The notes beneath the pieces are model-generated. The model searched no databases and was not told where the DNA came from. It worked only from the letters and a program-made list of their open reading frames with translations. Source: Isoetes taiwanensis (Eukaryota > Streptophyta > Lycopodiopsida > Isoetales > Isoetaceae). Taken from it: DNA of 64,000 nucleotides. The stretch covers positions 1,484,580 through 1,548,579 of the forward strand of contig JAJEKV010000142.1 of the NCBI GenBank assembly GCA_021234155.1, given 5' to 3'. This document shows positions 58,707-64,000 of the stretch, piece by piece. Position 1 is the first letter of the stretch. Every line of letters begins with the position of its first letter. A program made the position numbers and the translations under genes.

Positions 58707-58888
58707 ACAAACGATAATAGAACCTAATAAATGCAGTGACGTACGCGTGGTTCCCCTTTTCTTGCTCTGCACTCAAGCATTGCGCTGCAACAAAAACTCC
58801 GTCCCATGTTTCTTGCTATGCAAGCAATCCGGGCATTCACGTATATAAGAAGCGTCTGCTCCAATCGATGGCATTCAATTGCTCCCAG
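58660..58888 (+). promoter_or_regulatory. Promoter-like region: duplicated G-box and TATA
   Basis: Two G-boxes in TGACACGTGT context lie about 140-180 bp before TATATAAGA (58842-58850). An ATG at 58868 opens MAFNCSQ and meets a good donor, CAG|GTAAAT, at 58888/58889. G-boxes bind bZIP and bHLH factors in light and ABA responses. No convincing second exon follows: the nearest acceptor (TCTGCAG, about 58952) gives a stop after about 22 codons. This may be the promoter of a lost or non-coding transcript. Confidence 0.35.
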
Positions 58889-58910
58889 GTAAATCTACTC
58901 TTACTTCCTA

Positions 58911-59174
58911 TTAAAAGTCTTTTCGAATTTTATCTATAGAATTTTCTGCAGGAGGCCCTGAATCTTGCAAATGGAGAAGCATTCTGTCCATTTTTCCGCT
59001 GGATCCTGATCTTTTAGAGTTCCTGCGGTCGTCTCTCTGGATAAAGATTTGAAGCCCTACATCTTCAAGAGAAGCTCTGCGGGGGCTCGCCGGATTTGAG
59101 AAATCAAGATTCATGGATCTACTGGATGAAAAAATCTCTTCCACAAGGGGCAAATCATTCCGTAAACTTTGCAT
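58911..59174 (-). other. Unidentified 87-codon minus-strand frame
   Basis: A Ser/Arg-rich frame (VEEIFSSSRSMNLDFSNPAS ...) is preceded on its strand by TTTGTAG just before its ATG, as if it were an internal exon. No known domain. It overlaps the putative plus-strand promoter and transcript region, so one of the two calls is probably wrong. Confidence 0.25.
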
Positions 59175-59780
59175 CTACAAAGGGGCATGTAGAATGAGAA
59201 AGCAAATACTTACCGAGCGCATTCAATATGAAAGGCGTGTTTGCATCTGGGCAAAAATCTCGAGAACTTCATGTTAAATCGTATTTGCTTAAGCAAACCG
59301 GACATTCAATCCATGCTTATCCCCTTTCAAAACCGAGAAAGAAAACACAGGCAATGCATCAATAACATCCTTTGATACTCCATCTTAGGAAAAGCAGTGG
59401 CGTAAATGTGGCAAGGCGGTATTATTATGCCAACCTCTGTTCCTTCATAGCCAAAAATCCCGCTCGTGAGCGAAGCTCTGCGGCAATGCTTCGCATAAAT
59501 CAAAAGCAAAAACGTAAGCGAAAACATTGTAAGTTAGTTAAAGCGCCGATTATCACGGCAATGCTTGGTGAAATGGCCGCGCCGGGGTAATCTCCTCAGG
59601 AATTAGTTTCATCATTTGGAAACACGGGGGGAAAAATGTAAGGAGATTTTGGAGCCGGCGCACTCATGGCAGATCAAGAAAAATTAATGTATAGATCAGA
59701 GACCGAATTGCCAATACAGTGCAAAACCGAATAGGTTTTTCTTCGGATCAAACCTGCCGGAGCTGCCATAGCGTAGAGGC
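59175..59780. other. Spacer, no gene recognised
   Basis: A 72-codon Lys/Arg-rich plus-strand frame (59372-59590) is the only notable item and has no known family. Confidence 0.35.
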
Positions 59781-59932
59781 CCATGGTTCTAATTTTTCTA
59801 TGCAAATTAAATGTCTATGGTTTTGTGCTACATTGAAAATGCATGTTCTAGAAGCCAATTCAATTCAAATTAAAAGTCCATGGTTCTCATTTTTCGATTG
59901 TATGCAAATTAAATGTCCATGGTTTTGGTTTC
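59781..59932. repeat. Imperfect tandem duplication, period 97 bp
   Basis: CCATGGTTCT(A/C)ATTTTTC, then TATGCAAATTAAATGT and CTATGGTTTTG or CCATGGTTTTG, occurs at 59781 and 59878. The motif (C/T)CATGGTT itself recurs four times within it. Confidence 0.75.
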
Positions 59933-60146
59933 ATAAAAAAAATGATGTTGTATGCATATAGTTCCTGCCTTCCTATGTTGATCCCTTCAACCCAGGTGGG
60001 GCATAAGTATTTTTCCTAGCCATCTTTTAATTGCCATCAGTTTGTTAAAATATAAGGCTTGCAACTTTAGATATGTCTTTGACATATCTTGGCTTTGGTT
60101 TGCCTTACTCGTTGCCTGTATGTGTACAAGTTTTTGTTGGATTTTT

Positions 60147-60374
60147 GCAGAAAGCTTGTGGAATCAGAGCCCAAGACTGATGTAGATAATGGCAGTAATA
60201 GGGCTTCTGCAACAGATGACTTGTGTTTGGGGAGTTAAAGACTATGTTTGCCTAGGAAATCTATGTGGAGCCTGCACAGGAACTCATAGAGCCCAGCATG
60301 ATTATATAGAGTTTAAAGACTCTAAAAGAGTTTGTAGAATCTGTACAGAAGTGGCTAGATTATTCGGGTTATAG
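60147..60374 (+). pseudogene. Possible zinc-finger (FYVE-like) exon fragment
   Basis: After an acceptor-like TTTTTGCAG, one frame reads KLVESEPKTDVDNGSNRASA and stops. A second frame (60189-60374) reads LCGACTGTHR and KRVCRICTEVARLFGL, then stops. The C-x-x-C pairs and the RVCRIC ending resemble the second half of a FYVE finger, a PI3P-binding membrane module, but the basic RHHCR patch and the first two cysteine pairs are absent. At best this is a broken exon; chance cysteines are possible. Confidence 0.25.
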
Positions 60375-62359
60375 GCAACCTGCTTGATACAGCTACGCAA
60401 AATTCGACCTATGCATTTGAACTTCTAGAATGGTTGAACTTCTAATGTATGTGTACAAGGTTTTGTTGGATTTATGATTGCCAATTAGCAAGATAGTTGC
60501 TCAAGAAAAAACGAATTTTGAACATTTACAAGATTCTAGAATTGGTTTTAGAATTTGTGAATAGCTTTTACTAGCTTGGGAGGCGGACACTTTCACGAGA
60601 CCCCTTTCAATTACGGGCTTCTAGCGATGGATTTGGGTTGACATGGGCTTACGGTGATGGGAGGGCTGGGTTGACATGTCACAGTAGCTAATAATACGAC
60701 TTGGATATATAACAACAATTGTCAAATTCTTGGTTCATATTGAGTTGCTAATAAATGTTGCATTCTCTGGTTTTATCATTTGGATGGTGGAGTTAGCTTT
60801 CCATTTGGGTTTTAGGAATTACAATTCTTGCGGTTCTTTAAAGATTGACAAACCCAAGCATCAAACCTTGCAATACCAAGCATCAATCCATAAATATTGT
60901 CAAATCTGCAAGCACCTCTTAGAGCATCGTCATCTGTTTCTTCAAGGTCCAGGTCCAGTGTTGAAAAGGCAGAAGTGTTTGAAACCCACATTTAGGAATC
61001 CACATTCAATAATGCATGTAAAACAATTTGGTTAAACAAAGGAAGCATTCATGATCTCGGTTCCACTTTTTGTTGTATGTTAGAGCTGGATTTGTTATGC
61101 AGTTGCCTTATTTGTCAACGAACCTAACCATGAGAAAATATAACATATTGTCTTTGATTTTTTGCTATTGCTAATCCTTCCAAGTAGAATGTTCCAATGG
61201 CACATAGACTCCAAACCCTGTTTTTCAAATAAGATTTACGTGGCTCCACTATAGATAGATAATATAATAAAAGTATAGTTGCTACAAATTTTCTTTTTAT
61301 TATGGCATAAATGTTTCTACCTTAAGGGGCTAAATGAACACGATCCTCCCCACCCATAGGTCGATCTGCATCCAAAATATCTTTGATCCAGTATATCTTT
61401 GGCAAGTCATGCATTTGAGATTATACATGATCAAAAACTGGCTTCCTTTTGAAAAAAGACAATATTTATTGTGACTTACATTCACTTTACAAATATTGCC
61501 TGGTGTTTCATTGCTCAAAATGACTAACCCTTTGGAATCTTCAAAGCAAGAAGCATCAAACAATACAAAAATATAACTACATCAACTACAAGTACTATCT
61601 TTGCCTGAGACAAAATTCGACCAAGGGTGAGTCGTAGAAGGACTTCGACTCTTGTGAACAATTTCCTTTGTTGACTCACTTCCATACACATAGGGGATCG
61701 AGAAAGAGAAATGTTCATGCCATTAGGCAGCATTCAACTAGACATGTGACCACACACCACCTTTGTATTGCTTTAGGCGAGCCGATTATCAGGCGATGGA
61801 TTTGGAAGATGGTGTGGCGCCATGTCTTGGCGGTGGCATGGGGTAGACCTTGTGATTGGTCAGAATTTTGAATGCACAAGCATGATGTTCGAGAAGAACA
61901 TACCTGTTCTGACACGAGCTTAAACGCTCTGCCAATTTTGAGTTTTTGGAAGAAATGCCATGCCAAACTCACGGATGGATTGGACTAGTTAAGTCGTGCT
62001 TGGCTACATCTGTCCCTTTCTACTCATTCATTCAACTCGGATAATAACACTCAAGGTGGTTAGGAGGGATCTCGATTGCCAAATGTTCATTGCGGATTGC
62101 ATGTAGAATTAACTGTAGGTTAGGAGTATATTAACCTTTATTTAAAATATATTAGTGAATGGAAATGAGCTCTTCATTAAATGCAATCTATATAAAAAGG
62201 GAGTTCCCGTACTCACAACTTAAACAAAATCCTCACCTTAATTGCATTTTTTTTTTTTTGCGTCACAGTATGAACAAGTTATGGTTCCGAACAGACACAC
62301 ATTGACATTAATAGTGGGTACAACCCCACAGGTTTGGAGCCAAAGAAATGTTTGCGGCA
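60375..62359. other. Spacer, no gene recognised
   Basis: The longest frame (101 codons plus, 60730-61035) has scattered Cys and His but no pattern I can name. Nothing else supportable. Confidence 0.4.
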
Positions 62360-62417
62360 TGCAGGTTATAGTCAGCATCCTTCTATCGTGCAGGTTATAG
62401 TCAGCATCCTTCTATCG
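62360..62417. repeat. Perfect 29-bp tandem duplication
   Basis: TGCAGGTTATAGTCAGCATC and the next nine bases are repeated exactly at 62360 and 62389. Confidence 0.95.
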
Positions 62418-62449
62418 TGCGGGCACTGGACACAGGGCAAAAAAAAAAG

Positions 62450-62468
62450 TGCAGGTTCAAATCCTGCA
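62450..62468 (+). other. tRNA T-arm-like hairpin (B-box)
   Basis: GCAGG, TTCAAAT, CCTGC (62451-62467) form a perfect 5-bp T-arm with a canonical 7-nt loop. No D-arm, anticodon arm or acceptor stem is present around it, so this is not a tRNA gene. It may be a SINE-like or tRNA-derived remnant, like the motif at 57925. Confidence 0.4.
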
Positions 62469-63248
62469 TGTTCTAGCACGTATAGATAAGTTGGTGAAGA
62501 GAAACGTTCGGCCGCCGCGATAAGTTTCTTGTATTAATAATGCATTTCTCCTTGATTGAGTTGACATCATTGTTTGTGTCATAGATTTTTCCATAGATCA
62601 TTGAGATCATTATTTCCATACTTTGTTTTACAAGACTCGCTCTCTCTTAAAGCATTCTTTCTTAAGTGACTTGAAGATGGATGTATTAATTGAATAGAAA
62701 AGAAAAAGAATAATATTAAAAAGAAAGAAAGAATGATTTTTACTTTTTACAAATGCCGATGGCACAAACATTATTCTTTAGACCTAACCCTATAGTCCGT
62801 TTCCTCATGAAGGAGGAGAACTAAAAAAAATCGATATCTCAATGGAAATTATAACATACCAATTGATGGTGAAAAGAGAATAATGAAGGAAAAAAAGAAT
62901 GGGAATGATCTATACTTCAAAAAATTGCCCTTAAATGGCGTCCATTCACATGCGCACTTCACTTTGAAGTGACAATTTTTGTTATACACCTGAAGTGTTA
63001 CCTGCATATATTGTGTTTCAATTTTCAACTAGCATATGGATAGCAAACTTGCTCTATACACAAAATTTAAATCAAAATGTTCTAGAACATTATGATGGAG
63101 ACCATATTGTGGACCGCCCTTTAGTTAAACCCTTAGCTATATATGCTCAAATGCATGAGAACTCAAAAGAGTTAGTTCTTTATATTCCATCATGACAAAT
63201 TAGTGTAAAATTTTACAAAACATTGTGATGAAACCAAGAAAAATGTGG
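62469..63248. other. Spacer and 3' flank of the germin-like gene
   Basis: AT-rich, with a purine-rich tract near 62690-62735. The last 100-200 bp should be the germin-like 3' UTR. No other gene seen. Confidence 0.4.
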
Positions 63249-63950
63249 CTAGTAGCCAGATTGATCAGAACTACCTTGCGGCTGTGGATTGTAGCCAGAT
63301 TGATTAAAAATACCTTGCAACCTTCTGATGGTGGTTTGGTCAAGGAACATAGACTTGGAAATAACTTCAGAAGGCAAGCCAGAAGCAAACAGGGCGGAGC
63401 CAATGACCTCAAATCCAGGATTCTGGCTGTTAAAAGCAGCAAAAGCAGTGACAGGTTGGGGACCAACTTGTTGAAGGAAATGGACAAGGCCGCGAGGGAA
63501 GAGCATGACATCGCCGGGGCGAACGAGGTTGGCAAACAACCGGTTATCGGCGGTAACAAAGCCAGCATTGAGGGTGCCCTGGAGGACAAAGATGACCTCA
63601 CTGGCGCGGGGATGGGTATGGGGAGGGTATATGCCCCCAACGAGGAAATCAAAGCGCCCAACGGTGAGGCCTTGGGTATTGAGACCGGCAAAATTACTGG
63701 CGCGACCGAGTTTAATATTGGCCCGGTAGACATTGGACGTGTTAGCCGGTTGGCGGAGGCCGGTGAAGAGGAAGTCGCGACCGGATACCTGGGCGGGGTC
63801 CCGGCAAGCGTAGCCGTTCATTCTGACAGGGGACCGAAGATCTGCGACGCAGATGTCCTGGAGCGGGCCTGGGTCGGAGGCCTCACAAAAAAAAATCCAT
63901 GAATTCATCAATGCTGCGGCCGATGCTAACAGAAGCGTTGCCTTCGCCAT
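63249..63950 (-). CDS. Germin-like protein (cupin), intronless
   Basis: A 233-residue secreted cupin. Residues 1-24 form a signal peptide, cleaved probably after CEA. Cys34 and Cys49, in the block from ICVADL to MNGYACRDP, form the family N-terminal disulfide. The metal site is complete: H111, H113 and E118 in PPHTHPRASEVIFVLQG, and H157 in GDVMLFPRGLVHF. A glycosylation site lies at N70-T-S. Germin-like proteins form cell-wall Mn-binding oligomers; some are oxalate oxidases or superoxide dismutases, and which applies here cannot be told. The C-terminus carries an extra tail, about 15-20 residues rich in Gln, Ser, Gly and Tyr with a repeated QSGY, where most family members end near the IFN position. 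Codon use is strongly GC-biased compared with the neighbouring DNA, which also opens a long antisense frame. The start is the only in-frame ATG before the signal peptide. Confidence 0.93.
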   Translation of the reverse strand: MAKATLLLASAAALMNSWIFFCEASDPGPLQDICVADLRSPVRMNGYACRDPAQVSGRDFLFTGLRQPANTSNVYRANIKLGRASNFAGLNTQGLTVGRFDFLVGGIYPPHTHPRASEVIFVLQGTLNAGFVTADNRLFANLVRPGDVMLFPRGLVHFLQQVGPQPVTAFAAFNSQNPGFEVIGSALFASGLPSEVISKSMFLDQTTIRRLQGIFNQSGYNPQPQGSSDQSGY

Positions 63951-63989
63951 CGATTTCGTGTATCAGAAACCGCTGGCTGATTGCGGGTT

Positions 63990-63996
63990 CTTATAA
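63990..63996 (-). promoter_or_regulatory. Candidate TATA box of the germin-like gene
   Basis: TTATAAG on the minus strand, 40 bp before the start codon and at the very edge of the window. The leader would be short, so this is tentative. Confidence 0.35.
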
Positions 63997-64000
63997 CAGC

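Noticed and set aside
62451-62467. Possible tRNA gene
   Set aside because: Only a T-arm is present. The D-arm, anticodon arm and acceptor stem are missing within 80 bp.
63225-63902. 225-codon plus-strand open frame opposite the germin-like gene
   Set aside because: It is the antisense shadow of GC-biased codons. The minus strand has signal peptide, disulfide cysteines and a full metal site; the plus frame has no domain.

Overview
This is nuclear DNA of a land plant. Five gene bodies have clear plant relatives: a 20S proteasome beta subunit, an F-box protein, a 2OG-Fe(II) oxygenase, a METTL13-type methyltransferase and a germin-like protein. A sixth, a plant UPF0548/DUF1990 gene, is broken. 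The rest is AT-rich and full of decayed transposons (L1-type LINE, hAT, a Copia-like solo LTR, a long-TIR MITE) and small tandem or inverted repeats. I saw no operons, CRISPR arrays or intact viral genes. The low gene density, nested transposons and a purine-rich patch resembling seed-plant mitochondrial spacer DNA suggest a large-genome gymnosperm or other non-model plant. The species is inference.

Layout. 1-5 kb: AT-rich spacer with a LINE tail. 5.1-6.8 kb: intact four-exon proteasome beta gene on the minus strand. 7.2-7.85 kb: MITE with 120-bp terminal inverted repeats. 7.9-14.5 kb: repeat-rich block with a hairpin, a 90-bp tandem array, a diverged pair of about 600-bp direct repeats and a palindrome cluster. 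14.5-22.5 kb: mostly unrecognised spacer with small tandem duplications. 22.5-23.7 kb: intronless F-box gene, followed by a solo LTR with a perfect 5-bp target duplication. 24-38 kb: spacer and a GC-rich block (34.6-36.5 kb). 38.5-46.3 kb: a decayed hAT transposase on the minus strand, split by a 5.5-kb LINE, also minus strand, with matching target-site sequence at both ends. 46.3-48.2 kb: a LINE tail and mitochondrion-like DNA between two copies of a 98-bp repeat.

50.6-56.5 kb is the densest genic stretch. A two-exon 2OG-Fe(II) oxygenase (plus strand) is followed by the DUF1990 gene (minus strand), whose second exon is frameshifted. A METTL13 C-terminal-half gene (plus strand) starts only 39 bp from the DUF1990 start codon, and a degenerate partial copy of it lies downstream. 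A perfect 40-bp inverted repeat sits in the last DUF1990 intron. 58.4-60.4 kb holds another LINE tail, a duplicated G-box and weak gene fragments. 63.2-63.95 kb: intact germin-like gene on the minus strand at the window edge.

The genes look like independent housekeeping or stress genes and do not form a pathway. I found no convincing new biological system. The best leads are the head-to-head DUF1990/METTL13C pair with its local damage and duplication, the fold-back repeat in the DUF1990 intron, and the nested LINE-in-hAT.
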